DNA from: an uncultured Granulosicoccus sp. | Lineage (GTDB): Bacteria > Pseudomonadota > Gammaproteobacteria > Granulosicoccales > Granulosicoccaceae | DNA length: 64,000 nucleotides | Assembly (NCBI GenBank): GCA_947499955.1 | Contig: CANMQI010000013.1 | Span: 140,611-204,610 of the forward strand | Reading direction: 5' to 3' | Shown here: one piece after another, positions 9,888 to 19,422 of the stretch | Numbering within the stretch: the first letter of the stretch is position 1 | Layout of the letters: every line of letters begins with the position of its first letter | Notes under the pieces: generated by a model | What the model was told of the DNA's origin: nothing | Database searches by the model: none | What the model saw: only the letters and a program-made list of their open reading frames with translations | Translations under genes and position numbers: made by a program

Positions 9888-10116
9888 GACGATTCTCGTC
9901 CTTTCAGTAGTGCGAAGTTTCGCCTAATGCGCAAACAAGTGCAAACAGGAGCTAGACGAAACGATAGCGGGAGCATACTCGGGTTATCGCCACTTGAGAA
10001 CGTGCGAGCAACTTGAGCATGCGTATCCATTCGGAAATTCTGACCTGTTTATCGTGATTTTCGACCGTCAAAGCCACGTCTGACGCGATTATCAACGATT
10101 GCTCACGATTCCCTGA

Positions 10117-10758
10117 TCAATCCTGATTGATGGCCAGAGGATTGAAAAAATGCCGTCCCCCCTCGAATTCACCGATCAGGCTGGCCAGCCGGGCCACCTC
10201 TTCCGGGTCATCAGCCAGGTTGATATCGGCTGTATTCACGATCAGCAGCGGGGTTTGCGTATAGCCATGAAAGAAGCGCTCGTACAGGGCACTGAGTTGC
10301 TGCAGATAGTGACTGTCGATGCGCTGCTCATGACTGAGACCGCGCCGCTCTATGCGCTCGATCAGTCGCTCCAGCGGCGCCTGCAGATAGATGACCAGAT
10401 CCGGACGCGGCACGCCAGCCACCTGCTGATCGTACAGATGTGAATACATCCACCATTCGGTGTGATCCAGCGTCAGTTCGGCGAACAGGGGGTCCTTGTC
10501 AAGCATGAAATCGGCAACGATCGGCTGCGAGGGGTTCACCACGGCCGGATTGCGCAGTATCTCCAGCCGAGACACGAGAAAATGCATCTGAGCATGAAAG
10601 GCGACGGCTTTCGGGTCCTTGTAGAAGGCCTTGAGATACGGATTGTCGGCATCAGCGTCAGACAGAAGGCTGGCCTTGAACTTCTGCGCCAGCTGTCGGG
10701 CAAGCGTGGATTTGCCCACGCCGATCGGACCTTCTATGGCGATATACTGATATTTCAT
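10117..10758 (-). CDS. Deoxynucleoside kinase-family protein
   Basis: 213 residues. P-loop IEGPIGVGKSTLA at residues 8-20, then the dNK-family features ADFMLDKDPLFAELTL and the LID-like RRGLSHEQRIDSHYLQQLSALYERFF. Such proteins phosphorylate deoxyadenosine/deoxycytidine in Gram-positives. In gammaproteobacteria they are commonly found beside folK and panBC, where their role is less clear. Here it follows folK on the same strand after a 98-bp gap, and no pan genes follow. Family assignment is firm, substrate is not. Confidence 0.88.
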   Translation of the reverse strand: MKYQYIAIEGPIGVGKSTLARQLAQKFKASLLSDADADNPYLKAFYKDPKAVAFHAQMHFLVSRLEILRNPAVVNPSQPIVADFMLDKDPLFAELTLDHTEWWMYSHLYDQQVAGVPRPDLVIYLQAPLERLIERIERRGLSHEQRIDSHYLQQLSALYERFFHGYTQTPLLIVNTADINLADDPEEVARLASLIGEFEGGRHFFNPLAINQD

Positions 10759-10856
10759 ATAGTAGATTGTAACTGCAGATTACGCATTCTGCCAGACGCG
10801 GCTCTCCACAATGAAACATCTCGTCACCCGGTTCAATAGCCAGGTAACCACACCGC

Positions 10857-11402
10857 TCATTCGTGACCGAGCGGTCCACCGGCAAGCTGCTGTATCCCGA
10901 AACGTTGACACTGTTCCTGCAATTCGCGGATTGCCACGGCTCCACCCGCCTTGTCAGGCACCCTCAGAGCCTCGTCCAGCTCTGCCAGAGGCCACAGCAC
11001 GAACGAGCGCTCGGCCAGCCCCGCATGTGGCACGATCAGTCCCGGCTCATTGATGATCTGCTCGCCGAACAAGGCAATGTCCAGATCCAGCGGGCGCTCT
11101 CCCCAACGCCTGCCGCCTGCCTGCCGGCCATGTTCTCGTTCGATCGCCTGCAACTGCCCCATCAGGACGCGGGCAGTGCCGGTGTAGTCGAAGCGACACA
11201 CGGCATTCAGGTAATCCGGTTGGTCCTGTGGCCCCATCGGCGCCGTTTCGTACAGAGACGAGCAGACCAGGCCAGACACACCGTCCAACTTTGCAATATC
11301 CTGCACGGCACGGCGCAGATGTTCTTCGCGACCATCCAGATTACTGCCCAATGCCACATAGACTCGCTCCTGCGACGAGTCCGGGGCAGAGTCATGCGTC
11401 AC
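10857..11402 (-). CDS. folK: HPPK, folate biosynthesis pyrophosphokinase
   Basis: 181 residues from a GTG 2 bp after the pcnB stop. Transfers pyrophosphate from ATP to 6-hydroxymethyl-dihydropterin. Signature elements are YVALGSNLDGRE near residue 15, YETAPMGPQDQPDYLNAV, and the PROSITE-type RWGERPLDLDIALFG near residue 103 with the Mg-binding Asp pair. The pcnB-folK arrangement is conserved in gammaproteobacteria. The C-terminal 25 residues (EQCQRFGIQQL) are poorly conserved but typical. Confidence 0.95.
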   Translation of the reverse strand: MTHDSAPDSSQERVYVALGSNLDGREEHLRRAVQDIAKLDGVSGLVCSSLYETAPMGPQDQPDYLNAVCRFDYTGTARVLMGQLQAIEREHGRQAGGRRWGERPLDLDIALFGEQIINEPGLIVPHAGLAERSFVLWPLAELDEALRVPDKAGGAVAIRELQEQCQRFGIQQLAGGPLGHE

Positions 11403-11404
11403 GA

Positions 11405-13111
11405 TCAGTCTGCCGCGGGTCCCGATGAACCGGAACCCGCAGCGCCCTTGTCACCAGCAGGCTTGCGCCGTCTGCGGCGACGTCGCTTGCGAGGTGGCTT
11501 GTCCGAGGCAGCCTTGACCCCACTACTCTGGGCTGCACCTCGGGCTGCACCCTCGCCTGGCTCATCGAAGGAGTCATCGCTGTCATCATCGGCATCGTCG
11601 TTACTGGCACCGGCGCCACGCTGACCCAGCTTGTCCGGCCAGATATCGTTGACCACAGGCCGTCCGGACGCCGCCTCGATGCGTTGTTCCTCATCGAGCG
11701 TCTGCACGCGAGTCCACCACTTGGCACTGGCTTGCAGGCGCTCATCAATGGTTGCTCGCAGGCACAGGAAGTCGTAGGCCGCCCGAAAGCGTCGATCTTC
11801 CATCAGACGCAGAGCACGGCCGCCCTTGAGTCTTTCCAGACGCGGCTGCATCTGCCAGATTTCCTTCATCGGTCCGGAGAATCGTCGCGGTATGGAGATC
11901 ACCCGCAGCTGCGTGGACAGTACCGAATCGGACGCCGCCATGATCGCATCGTTGATCGACATACCCGCGGCACAGTCCGCACGAGCCTGTTCTTCGATAT
12001 CCGGCCACATCATGAATGCCAGCAGATAGGCCGGTGTGATCGGCTTGCCCTGCGCCACCCGGCGGTCGGTATTGCTCAGTGCCGCATCGAGCATGCTGAC
12101 CAGGTTGTCGTCACCTTCCTTGAGTCGCTTGTCCAGCAGCGGGAACAGGTAACGCAGCAGATCCTGTTCGCGAACCGCGTGAAAGCTGCGCAAGGCATAC
12201 CCCCCCTGAAACAGTTTCAGCACTTCTTCGAACAATCGTGGCGGTGGTGTCGCTTTCAGCTCACCACGCACCTGCTCCATTGCTGACAGAGTCGTCTTGT
12301 CGATCGAGAACTCCAGTTTCGCCGCGAGGCGTACGGCTCGCAGAACACGCACTGGATCCTCTTCACAGCGCGTCACCGGATCGCCGATAAGACGAAATAC
12401 CCCCGCTTCCAGATCGGCCAGCCCCCCCACGTAATCCACGACCGAGTCATCAGCGATGTTGTAGTACAGCGCATTGACGGAAAAATCGCGTCGATAGGCG
12501 TCTTCTTCGATGGAACCGAATACATTGTCTCGCACGATTCGCCCGGCCTTGCCAACCTCACCCCCCTCGCCCTTGCTGTGCGCTGCACGAAAGGTGGCGA
12601 CTTCAATGATTTCACGGCCGTAAACCACATGCACCAGACGGAATCGTCGCCCGATGATGCGTGAATTGCGAAACAGGGCACGAATGGTCTCCGGACTGGC
12701 ATCGGTAGCCACGTCGAAGTCCTTGGGTTTCAGCCCCACCAGAGCGTCACGAACGCCACCGCCGACCAGGAAGGCCGAGTGACCCGCCTCATGCAGCTTG
12801 TCCAGCACTTTCAGTGCGGAGCGACCAATCTGCTTGCGAGTGACGTTATGTTCGCCGGCCGGCACGATCAGGGGGCCGCGGGCCTGCTTGCCGGAGGCTT
12901 TGCGCTTGCGTTTGCGCGGCGGCTTGTCTGCCCCCGCGGCGGTTGCGTTGTTTCCTTCCGGCTGCGAAACCGTCGGGTTGTCCAGGCCCTGCGCTGGTGC
13001 GCCGAGTATTTCCCGTGTCTTGTTCAGTGCCGAGCGTGATAGCCCGGTCAGTCGTTTAAGCAATCGAATCTCCATCTGCGTCGCCACCCGAGTCTTCTTC
13101 GGATGTATCAT
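11405..13111 (-). CDS. pcnB: Poly(A) polymerase I
   Basis: 568 residues, longer than the usual roughly 460. It adds 3' poly(A) tails that promote RNA decay. The class II nucleotidyltransferase head is clear: FLVGGGVRDALVG, the catalytic KDFDVATDASPE, then FRNSRIIGRRFRLVHV and EEDAYRRDFSVNALYYN. The extra length comes from a basic linker near residues 40-90 (PPRKRKRKASG) and an acidic-then-Arg/Lys-rich tail (PPRKRRRRRRRK), both likely disordered and RNA-binding. Two starts are possible: 13111, with AGGA directly abutting the ATG, or the ATG at 13075, which reduces overlap with the S4-protein gene from 56 to 20 bp. Neither has a well-spaced Shine-Dalgarno sequence. Confidence 0.93.
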   Translation of the reverse strand: MIHPKKTRVATQMEIRLLKRLTGLSRSALNKTREILGAPAQGLDNPTVSQPEGNNATAAGADKPPRKRKRKASGKQARGPLIVPAGEHNVTRKQIGRSALKVLDKLHEAGHSAFLVGGGVRDALVGLKPKDFDVATDASPETIRALFRNSRIIGRRFRLVHVVYGREIIEVATFRAAHSKGEGGEVGKAGRIVRDNVFGSIEEDAYRRDFSVNALYYNIADDSVVDYVGGLADLEAGVFRLIGDPVTRCEEDPVRVLRAVRLAAKLEFSIDKTTLSAMEQVRGELKATPPPRLFEEVLKLFQGGYALRSFHAVREQDLLRYLFPLLDKRLKEGDDNLVSMLDAALSNTDRRVAQGKPITPAYLLAFMMWPDIEEQARADCAAGMSINDAIMAASDSVLSTQLRVISIPRRFSGPMKEIWQMQPRLERLKGGRALRLMEDRRFRAAYDFLCLRATIDERLQASAKWWTRVQTLDEEQRIEAASGRPVVNDIWPDKLGQRGAGASNDDADDDSDDSFDEPGEGAARGAAQSSGVKAASDKPPRKRRRRRRRKPAGDKGAAGSGSSGPAAD

Positions 13112-13496
13112 TCCTGTTCTGGAAGCGAATTATCTGACGCCGTTGTTTCTTGGATGGCCGACCTTCTCCGGCCAATCCTGCGTGCGCCATACGATCACTC
13201 CTCAGGCGCTCGCTGAGGTCTCGTCTGGCTTGTTGGCTTTCAGCCGTTTCTTCGTACAAGGCTTGCGCTTCGGAGGCTGGTCGCCGCTGATCATTCAACG
13301 CCAATACCGTCACGACGAACTCGTAAGGTATTTTCTCTATCTGGATCACGTCACCTACCAGCACCTGGCGGGACGCCTTGATGCGCTGGCCGCCGATGCG
13401 GACACGGTTACGGGAAATTGCCTCACTGGCCAGACTACGCGTCTTGAAAAAGCGCGCAGCCCATAACCATTTATCTATTCGTACCCGATCTACCAT
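13056..13496 (-). CDS. hslR: Hsp15-like S4-domain RNA-binding protein
   Basis: 146 residues. The S4 domain is N-terminal (VRIDKWLWAARFFKTRSLASEAI, then NRVRIGGQRIKASRQVLVGDVIQI), followed by the Hsp15 tail with EAQALYEETAESQQARR. Hsp15 binds stalled 50S subunits carrying peptidyl-tRNA and helps recycle them. The 3' end overlaps pcnB, so the genes are probably co-transcribed. Only 18 bp separate its ATG from the divergent ycgL ATG. Confidence 0.9.
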   Translation of the reverse strand: MVDRVRIDKWLWAARFFKTRSLASEAISRNRVRIGGQRIKASRQVLVGDVIQIEKIPYEFVVTVLALNDQRRPASEAQALYEETAESQQARRDLSERLRSDRMAHAGLAGEGRPSKKQRRQIIRFQNRNDTSEEDSGGDADGDSIA

Positions 13497-13514
13497 TGAA
13501 CAAAGGCTAATCCC

Positions 13515-13808
13515 ATGCAGTGCTACATTTATCGCAGCTCGATCAAGGACGGATTGTACGTGTATCTCGCTGAAGAAGATGGACTCGAGAAACTACCGGA
13601 GCCGGTTCTCAAACAACTGGGTAATCCCGAATATGCCATGACCCTGGATTTGCACCCTGACCGCAAGATGGGTCAGGAAGATGCTCGCGTGGTTCTGGAC
13701 AACCTCGAATCGCGCGGATTCCACGTGCAGATGCCACGGGATATCGAACAGATGCTGCAATCCATCGCGCAAAATGCACAGCACAAGTATGAAAACAACA
13801 ACGACTGA
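13515..13808 (+). CDS. ycgL: YcgL domain protein
   Basis: 97 residues matching the YcgL family throughout: MQCYIYRSSIKDGLYVYL, then LPEPVLKQLGNPEYAMTLDL and RGFHVQMPRD. YcgL is a small conserved gammaproteobacterial protein of unknown function with a compact alpha/beta fold. It is monocistronic and divergent from hslR; with 18 bp between the start codons its promoter must lie within the hslR 5' coding region or overlap it. Confidence 0.9.
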   Translation: MQCYIYRSSIKDGLYVYLAEEDGLEKLPEPVLKQLGNPEYAMTLDLHPDRKMGQEDARVVLDNLESRGFHVQMPRDIEQMLQSIAQNAQHKYENNND

Positions 13809-13896
13809 AGCGAGATGGGCAAGGCCTTCATGCCCGACAATCTTCCCTGATCTGGCTCATTATGCCAGATGATTGGCTATCCATGCCGTTTTGAAT

Positions 13897-13928
13897 GCTG
13901 CTGTGCGGCCAAACAGCCACGCAGCAGC
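13897..13928. terminator. Hairpin between convergent ycgL and cytochrome genes
   Basis: GCTGCTG / CAGCAGC outer stem and GGC / GCC inner stem with a CAAACA loop; the middle contains one G-T pair and one mismatch. It lies between the ycgL stop and the stop of the minus-strand cytochrome. No long T run follows on either strand, so factor-independent termination is only possible, not shown. Confidence 0.35.
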
Positions 13929-13937
13929 CTGGTGAAA

Positions 13938-14324
13938 TCAGTCTCGCGGTGCAGTTTGCAGCGGACCTTCCTGTGACGCAAAGTACGCCGCCAGGTCTTC
14001 GATGTCCTCATCCGTCAGGGCGCCGGCAAAGCCTGCCATGATGGCGTTTTCCCGAGATCCGTCCCGATAGCTCTTCAGCGCGTGTTCCAGATAGCTCGCA
14101 TACTGGCCAGCCAGAATAGGGTAGCTGACGATCTCACCGATACCCTGGGCGCCATGACAGGCGGCACAGGTGGCTGATTTCTCGGCACCGGCTGCGGCAT
14201 CGCCACCCGCCTGAACCGCTGTTGTCGAAAAGCCGGCTGTCAGCATGACGCCTGCGACGGCAACGCCGCGCAGCAGAGAGGCAGCCCGGGATGTCAATGC
14301 AATGGAATGGTTGTGCATGGTCAT
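13938..14324 (-). CDS. Secreted monohaem cytochrome c (c5/c553 type)
   Basis: 128 residues with a signal peptide (about 1-39, cleavage after TAVQA) and one haem site CAACH near residue 54, with axial-ligand candidate M96 in ENAIMAGFAGAL. The tail ALTDEDIEDLAAYFASQ is typical of small class I cytochromes. Periplasmic electron carrier, possibly feeding an oxidase. It follows the second cytochrome gene by 3 bp, so the pair is co-translated and probably works together or forms a two-haem partner set similar to cytochrome c4 split in two; that last idea is inference. Confidence 0.87.
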   Translation of the reverse strand: MTMHNHSIALTSRAASLLRGVAVAGVMLTAGFSTTAVQAGGDAAAGAEKSATCAACHGAQGIGEIVSYPILAGQYASYLEHALKSYRDGSRENAIMAGFAGALTDEDIEDLAAYFASQEGPLQTAPRD

Positions 14325-14327
14325 GGT

Positions 14328-14771
14328 CTATTGGGCTCCCTGAGCAGAGAACCAGGCAGCGATATCTTCGATATCCTGATCAGTCAGCAAACTCGCATTG
14401 GCCTGCATGGTGGGATGAGAACGCGTCTGATCTCGGTAGGCGAGCAGCGCCGCTACCAGATATTCACGATTCTGGCCCGCGATACGTGGCACATGGTAGG
14501 TGGGGTAGGTATTGATGTAATGCTTGACACCATGGCAACCCAGGCAGGTATAGGCTTTCTCGCCACCCGCGGCAGAGTCGCCCTCTGCCAGTGCGACGGT
14601 TCCGGGCACGACAGCGCTGGCCGCAAGGCTCAGCAGCACGGCCCGACACAGGCGACCACCCACTTTGAGAGTATTCCGGCTTCTGGCGTAAAACGCGAAT
14701 GCTCCGGACGAAGGCTTGGTCAGAGATTGACCGCTGCTCGCCCTGGCGGCTGTGTCACACGTGGATTTCAT
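14328..14771 (-). CDS. Secreted monohaem cytochrome c
   Basis: 147 residues. The signal region is late: a hydrophobic stretch at about 46-60 (VLLSLAASAVVPGTVALA), preceded by a 40-residue polar leader with no internal Met, so either the leader is long or initiation is non-canonical. Haem motif CLGCH near residue 79, candidate axial Met in SHPTMQANASLLTDQDIEDIAAW. It shares the fold and the C-terminal DQDIEDIAAW motif with the next gene. Periplasmic electron transfer is inferred from the family. Confidence 0.85.
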   Translation of the reverse strand: MKSTCDTAARASSGQSLTKPSSGAFAFYARSRNTLKVGGRLCRAVLLSLAASAVVPGTVALAEGDSAAGGEKAYTCLGCHGVKHYINTYPTYHVPRIAGQNREYLVAALLAYRDQTRSHPTMQANASLLTDQDIEDIAAWFSAQGAQ

Positions 14772-15095
14772 TGATCAACTCGCACCAAGTTCTTGAATAG
14801 TGAGTGGGTGGTTCTTCCGTGGAAAAACCCCAGACTGTCAATTCTAGCGGCAGATGCGCATAGCGCCAACCGCAGATTGCGTTAATTTTGTCCGCCGGTG
14901 GTCATTGAGGTACTTCCGACAGGTCCGATAACGGCCCGCAACCTGCTGGCGGGACCCTGCTCGATCAGGGGTTACTCGCTGGAACAACCCCTTCTCGCTT
15001 ATCGGACTATCGGCCGCACGAGCTGCCGGCATCACCCTGCAGGGCGTGCAAGAATCGGACAGATCGCACAATCGCGACCTGTCCGCATCGCCGGA
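14772..15095. other. Intergenic region with htpG 3' hairpin
   Basis: 324 bp with no gene I can support. It should contain the promoter of the two-cytochrome operon near 14780-14850. At 15056-15085, 10 bp beyond the htpG stop, is an inverted repeat CGGACAG / CTGTCCG with an inner TCGC / GCGA stem, a plausible htpG terminator or 3' stabiliser, although no T run follows. A looser repeat GGGGTT / AACCCC lies near 14968-14992. Confidence 0.5.
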
Positions 15096-17090
15096 TCAGG
15101 CTTTCAGGGCAAGAAACATCTCGTTCATGCGCTTGACGAATCCGGCACTGTCTTCCAGTTGCCCACCATCGGCCAGCAGAGCCTGATCGAGTAACAGGTG
15201 CGCCCAATCCTTGAAACGCTCATCATCCTGCTCTTTGTCCATCAGATCGAGGATCGGATGGGTCGGGTTCACCTCCAGTACCGGTTTGGTACTGGGCAGC
15301 TCGTGTCCAGCCTGCTTGAGCAACTGTTGCATGTGCAACGCCATGTCGTGCTGACCCATGACCACGCAGGCCGGGGATGATGTCAGACGAGTCGAGGCGC
15401 GCACATCACTGGTGCTGTCAGCCAGAACCGTCTTGATGCGCTCGATGGTCGGGGCCACAGCCTCTGCCTTCTTGCTCTTCTCTGCCTTGTCTTCATCCGA
15501 CTCCTTCTCACCGCCTTCGATGGCAGACAGATCCAGATCACCCTTGGCAATGGAGACGAAGGACTTGCCATCGTATTCATTGAGGTAGGACATCATCCAC
15601 TCGTCGACCCGGTCGTGCATCAGCAGCACTTCGATACCCTTGTCGCGGAAGATCTCCAGATGCGGACTGTTCTTCGCCGCCTGATAGCTGTCAGCCGTGA
15701 TGTAGTACAGCTTGTCCTGACCGACCTTCATGCGTGCAATGTAGTCATCGAGACTGGTCAGCTCACCGGCCTTGTCGTTATGACTGGTGTCAAAGCGATA
15801 CAGCCTGGCAACCTGCTCCTTGTTGGCAAAGTCCTCGCCCGGCGCCTCTTTCAGGCAGGCTCCGAACTCTTCCCAGAAACCGGCATACTCTTCAGGCTGT
15901 TTCTCAGCCATCTTTTCCAGCATGCCCAGCACGCGCTTGATGGAGGCGCTGCGGATGGCATCGATGATCTTGTTGTCCTGCAGGATTTCACGAGACACAT
16001 TCAGCGGCAGATCATTGCTGTCCACCAGACCGCGTACGAAACGCAGGTAACGTGGCATCAGCTTCTCGGCCTCATCCATGATGAAGACACGCTGTACGAA
16101 CAGCTTGATGCCGTTGCGCTGGTGATTGCCGTCATACAGATCGAATGGCGCCTTCTTCGGGATGTACAGCAAGGAGGTGTATTCCTGATTACCCTCGACC
16201 CGGTTGTGCGACCAGGTCAACGGGTTTTCGTAGTCATTGCAGACCTGCTTGTAGAAATCCTGATATTCCTCGTCCTTGATGCTCGACTTGGGGCGCGTCC
16301 ACAAGGCGGAGGCGTCATTGACCTGCTCCAGCTCGGCCTGCTTCGGCTCTTCAACCGGTGCGTCTTCACCCTCTTCAGGCTCAGGTGCCGGTGGCACGTC
16401 TCCCAGCATCATGATCGGGAAGGTAATGTGATCGGAGTACTTCTTGATGACACTGCGCAAACGATAGGCGTTGAGAAATTCCTTCGCATCCTCTTTCAGA
16501 GTCAGCGTGATCTCGGTACCCCGGGATGCCTTCTCGGCCGTTGCCAGAGTGTAGCCACCACTGGCATCACTTTGCCACAGAACGGCAGCATCAGCCGGCT
16601 CACCCGCCTTGCGCGTGATCAGCTGTACTGAATCCGCGACGACGAAGGCCGAGTAGAAACCCACACCGAACTGACCAATGAGCTTGGCATCGGTTTTCTG
16701 GTCGCCTGTCAGCGACTCCAGAAACTGCTTGGTACCGGACTTGGCAATGGTACCGATGTTGGCAATGACTTCGTCGCGATTCATACCGATGCCGTTGTCA
16801 CTGACTGTCACGGTTCCGGCGTCCTCGTCAACACTGACGATGATGCGCAGATCCGGATCGCTTTCCAGCAGATCGGAGTTTTCGATGGATTCGAAACGCA
16901 GCTTGTCGCAAGCGTCAGAGCTGTTGGAAATCAGCTCACGCAGGAATATTTCCTGGTTGCTGTACAGCGAATGGATCATCAGCTGCAACAGCTGGTTGAC
17001 CTCGGCCTGAAAGACCATTTTCTCGCCATCAACTGGCGTCTGGCCTTCTGCAGCAGTGCTGTTGACTGAGGCGTCGGTGTTGTCACTCAT
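15096..17090 (-). CDS. htpG: Chaperone HtpG (bacterial Hsp90)
   Basis: 664 residues, somewhat longer than E. coli HtpG (624) because of an N-terminal extension (about 25 residues before FQAEVNQLLQLMIHSLYSNQEIFLRELISN) and an acidic linker near 235-260 (PEPEEGEDAPVEEP). GHKL ATP-site motifs: ISNSSDACDK, VSDNGIGMNRDE and IGQFGVGFYSAF; the catalytic Glu is in LRELISN. Middle domain: LPLNVSREILQDN; C-terminal dimerisation domain ends VKRMNEMFLALKA. Cytosolic chaperone. A candidate sigma32 promoter lies upstream. Confidence 0.97.
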   Translation of the reverse strand: MSDNTDASVNSTAAEGQTPVDGEKMVFQAEVNQLLQLMIHSLYSNQEIFLRELISNSSDACDKLRFESIENSDLLESDPDLRIIVSVDEDAGTVTVSDNGIGMNRDEVIANIGTIAKSGTKQFLESLTGDQKTDAKLIGQFGVGFYSAFVVADSVQLITRKAGEPADAAVLWQSDASGGYTLATAEKASRGTEITLTLKEDAKEFLNAYRLRSVIKKYSDHITFPIMMLGDVPPAPEPEEGEDAPVEEPKQAELEQVNDASALWTRPKSSIKDEEYQDFYKQVCNDYENPLTWSHNRVEGNQEYTSLLYIPKKAPFDLYDGNHQRNGIKLFVQRVFIMDEAEKLMPRYLRFVRGLVDSNDLPLNVSREILQDNKIIDAIRSASIKRVLGMLEKMAEKQPEEYAGFWEEFGACLKEAPGEDFANKEQVARLYRFDTSHNDKAGELTSLDDYIARMKVGQDKLYYITADSYQAAKNSPHLEIFRDKGIEVLLMHDRVDEWMMSYLNEYDGKSFVSIAKGDLDLSAIEGGEKESDEDKAEKSKKAEAVAPTIERIKTVLADSTSDVRASTRLTSSPACVVMGQHDMALHMQQLLKQAGHELPSTKPVLEVNPTHPILDLMDKEQDDERFKDWAHLLLDQALLADGGQLEDSAGFVKRMNEMFLALKA

Positions 17091-17140
17091 ACGGCAAATC
17101 TCCGGGAAATCTCAGGCATTGAGTTGTTGAAGTGTCGACA

Positions 17141-17169
17141 AGATCGGGGCGTGGTCGGCAGAAATCAAG
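17141..17169 (-). promoter_or_regulatory. Candidate sigma32 (RpoH) promoter of htpG
   Basis: Reading the minus strand, CTTGATT (17169-17163) is followed after 13 nt by CCCCGATCT (17149-17141), compared with the RpoH consensus CTTGAAA-N11-16-CCCCATNT. It would start transcription about 45 nt before the htpG ATG. htpG is a standard RpoH target. Mismatches at both elements keep this tentative. Confidence 0.45.
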
Positions 17170-17305
17170 CCGCCCGACGGGCAAGAACGGCACCATGCAG
17201 CTCTATCAGCATGTTATCCGGACCCAGACTCCATGGCAGACACTGCCAGCGACAAGCGCTAACGAGCGTGGCGGGCCCGGCTTGCAAAACCGGATAGACG
17301 GACAC

Positions 17306-17331
17306 GCAAAAGGCTGCCATGCGGCAGCCTT
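17306..17331 (-). terminator. Intrinsic terminator of the rpsP-rplS operon
   Basis: On the minus strand AAGGCTGCC, a GCAT loop and GGCAGCCTT form a perfect 9-bp stem that ends in TTTT (17331 down to 17306). It lies 88 bp after the rplS stop and has the GC stem plus T run of a factor-independent terminator. Confidence 0.75.
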
Positions 17332-17418
17332 GATTGACCAGCAGAATCAGTTGAATCCGAGGTCATGCACCTTGGCCTGCTTCTCGACGGGAGAAGCAGA
17401 CAACAGGGAAACTGTGAG

Positions 17419-17763
17419 TTACAGCTTTTCCTTGATACGGGCAGCGCGACCTGTGAGTCCACGCAGGTAGTACAGCTTGGCGCGGCGAACGTCACCACGT
17501 CGCTTGACTTCGATGCCGGCAACCAGAGGGCTGTAAGTCTGGAACACACGCTCCACACCTTCACCATGAGAGACCTTGCGAACCGTGAACGCCGAGTTCA
17601 GACCGCGGTTGCGCTTGGCGATGCAAACGCCTTCGAATGCCTGCAGACGCTCGCGATCGCCTTCCTTGACGCGAACCTGTACAACAACCGTGTCACCGGC
17701 GGCGAACGCAGGCACGTCCTTGCCCATTTGCTCGGCATTGATTTCGTCGATGATCTTGCTCAT
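17419..17763 (-). CDS. rplS: 50S ribosomal protein L19
   Basis: 114 residues, full length. L19 motifs: [30 protein letters not shown] and the C-terminal [13 protein letters not shown] followed by [27 protein letters not shown]. Sits at the 30S-50S interface. Last gene of rpsP-rimM-trmD-rplS, 31 bp after trmD, followed by an intrinsic terminator. Confidence 0.97.
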   Translation of the reverse strand: MSKIIDEINAEQMGKDVPAFAAGDTVVVQVRVKEGDRERLQAFEGVCIAKRNRGLNSAFTVRKVSHGEGVERVFQTYSPLVAGIEVKRRGDVRRAKLYYLRGLTGRAARIKEKL

Positions 17764-17794
17764 TACTCTTGCTCTTCGATAGTAGCCGTCGGTG

Positions 17795-18532
17795 TCATTG
17801 TTCAGACGGCCCGAGGCTGGTTAAAAATAACTTGTCTTCCTTCGTCAGATCGGCGCTTGCGAGCAGATCAGGACGTCGGTCCCTTGTCCTTGCCAGAGAC
17901 TGCTGACGACGCCAGCGAGCTATGGCCTTGTGATCGCCCGACAACAACACCGCCGGCACCGTCTGGTCATCGAAAACCTCGGGCCGCGTGTAGTGCGGAC
18001 AATCCAGCAACCCGTCAAGACCGAAGGAATCCTCCTCCGCCGACAACGGGTCACCCAACACACCGGGCTCCAGGCGCGTTACCGCATCGATAATCGCCAG
18101 AGCCGCAAATTCCCCACCACTGAGCACAAAGTCACCCAGCGATACTTCCTCATCGACCAGGCGATTGATTACTCGCTCGTCGATGCCTTCATACCTTCCT
18201 GCCACCAGCATCAGGCTGCCGTGCGCCTGAAAGCGCCGCGCCATGACCTGGTCAAACGGCCGACCCTGCGGTGACAGGTAGATCACCGGAGCCTCAGGCA
18301 TCACCCCCTTGCAGGAAGCGATGGCCGCGCTCAGCGGTGCTGGCGTCATGACCATACCGGGACCACCGCCGAAAGGTCGGTCATCCACCGTACGGTGCTT
18401 GTCTGTCGCAAAGTCTCGTGGGTTGACCAGTGTCAACGCCAGTTGTCCCTGTGACCGCGCGCGTCCGATGACACCCTGTTCGAGCGCACCATCCACCAGT
18501 TCGGGAAACAGCGTAACGACGCCAACCTGCAC
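17795..18532 (-). CDS. trmD: tRNA (guanine37-N1)-methyltransferase
   Basis: 245 residues. SPOUT methyltransferase making m1G37 in tRNAs read with codons starting C, preventing +1 frameshifting. The trefoil-knot SAM site is visible: [23 protein letters not shown] and [16 protein letters not shown]-terminal start [25 protein letters not shown] is canonical. It starts 1 bp after the rimM stop, so translation is probably coupled. Confidence 0.96.
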   Translation of the reverse strand: MQVGVVTLFPELVDGALEQGVIGRARSQGQLALTLVNPRDFATDKHRTVDDRPFGGGPGMVMTPAPLSAAIASCKGVMPEAPVIYLSPQGRPFDQVMARRFQAHGSLMLVAGRYEGIDERVINRLVDEEVSLGDFVLSGGEFAALAIIDAVTRLEPGVLGDPLSAEEDSFGLDGLLDCPHYTRPEVFDDQTVPAVLLSGDHKAIARWRRQQSLARTRDRRPDLLASADLTKEDKLFLTSLGPSEQ

Positions 18533-18533
18533 G

Positions 18534-19109
18534 TCAGAAATCCGGATCCCAATCGATCGTGATCATTCGGTCTTTCGTGTTCACGTCCGTGATGACATCC
18601 GGCACCAGCCATGGCACCAGCACTTCACTGGATCCTTCCACTTCCTCGCGCTCATCCGAGATCACGACTACATCGTTGGCGCCGGTTTCGAACAAGCGAT
18701 TCACCGGACCGATTCGTACACCGTCTACCGTCTGCACCTGCATGCCGATCAGATCGGCCCAATAGTACTCACCTTCAGCAGGTTCAGGCAAAGCCGTGCG
18801 GCTGATGGCAATGGTTGCCCCGATCAGTGCATGCGCACTTTCGGGGGTATCCACGCCTTCCAGCTGCGCGATGATCGTCTTGCCCTGAGGCTTGCCCTGC
18901 AACATCCGGACTTCTGTCCAGTTGCCACGTTGCTCCAGCCACCACGCCTTGTAGCCCACGATATTTTCGCGGGGGTTGGTATCGGAATGAACCTTGACCC
19001 AACCCTTCAGGCCGTAGACCCCGGTGATGCGACCTAACAGGACACGATCAGCGGGCACAACAGAGGAACTCACCACAACAGGCAGGAAGAAATCAGGCTG
19101 CTGCAGCAC
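18534..19109 (-). CDS. rimM: 16S rRNA processing protein RimM
   Basis: 191 residues from a GTG that overlaps the rpsP end by 17 bp. RimM binds S19 and assists 30S head maturation. N-terminal domain [21 protein letters not shown]-terminal PRC-barrel [17 protein letters not shown] and [13 protein letters not shown]. Conserved sequence begins near residue 20, so a downstream GTG (for example within VVVSSSVV) is an equally plausible start that would remove the overlap. Confidence 0.94.
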   Translation of the reverse strand: MLQQPDFFLPVVVSSSVVPADRVLLGRITGVYGLKGWVKVHSDTNPRENIVGYKAWWLEQRGNWTEVRMLQGKPQGKTIIAQLEGVDTPESAHALIGATIAISRTALPEPAEGEYYWADLIGMQVQTVDGVRIGPVNRLFETGANDVVVISDEREEVEGSSEVLVPWLVPDVITDVNTKDRMITIDWDPDF

Positions 19110-19353
19110 TCACCTTGCGATGATCCTTGACGATCTTGGACACGCGGTCACTCATTTGAGCGCCAACGCTGATCCAGTAATCAACACGTTCCATGTTCAG
19201 TTGAAGTTCAGTAGCGTCGCCACGAGCTACCGGGTTGTAGTAACCCAGACGTTCGATGTAACGACCATCGCGACGTGCACGGCTATCAGTAGCAACAACG
19301 TGGTAGAACGGCTGCTTCTTAGCACCGCCGCGAGACAGGCGAATAGTGACCAT
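19093..19353 (-). CDS. rpsP: 30S ribosomal protein S16
   Basis: 86 residues: [53 protein letters not shown], all standard S16. First gene of the rpsP-rimM-trmD-rplS operon, with a strong sigma70 promoter 70-98 bp upstream. Confidence 0.97.
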   Translation of the reverse strand: MVTIRLSRGGAKKQPFYHVVATDSRARRDGRYIERLGYYNPVARGDATELQLNMERVDYWISVGAQMSDRVSKIVKDHRKVSAAAA

Positions 19354-19422
19354 GAGCCTAAAATTTCCAGATAATGTTATGACAAGGCCACACGCAACAG
19401 TGCCGCCGGAAGGTAACTCCCA

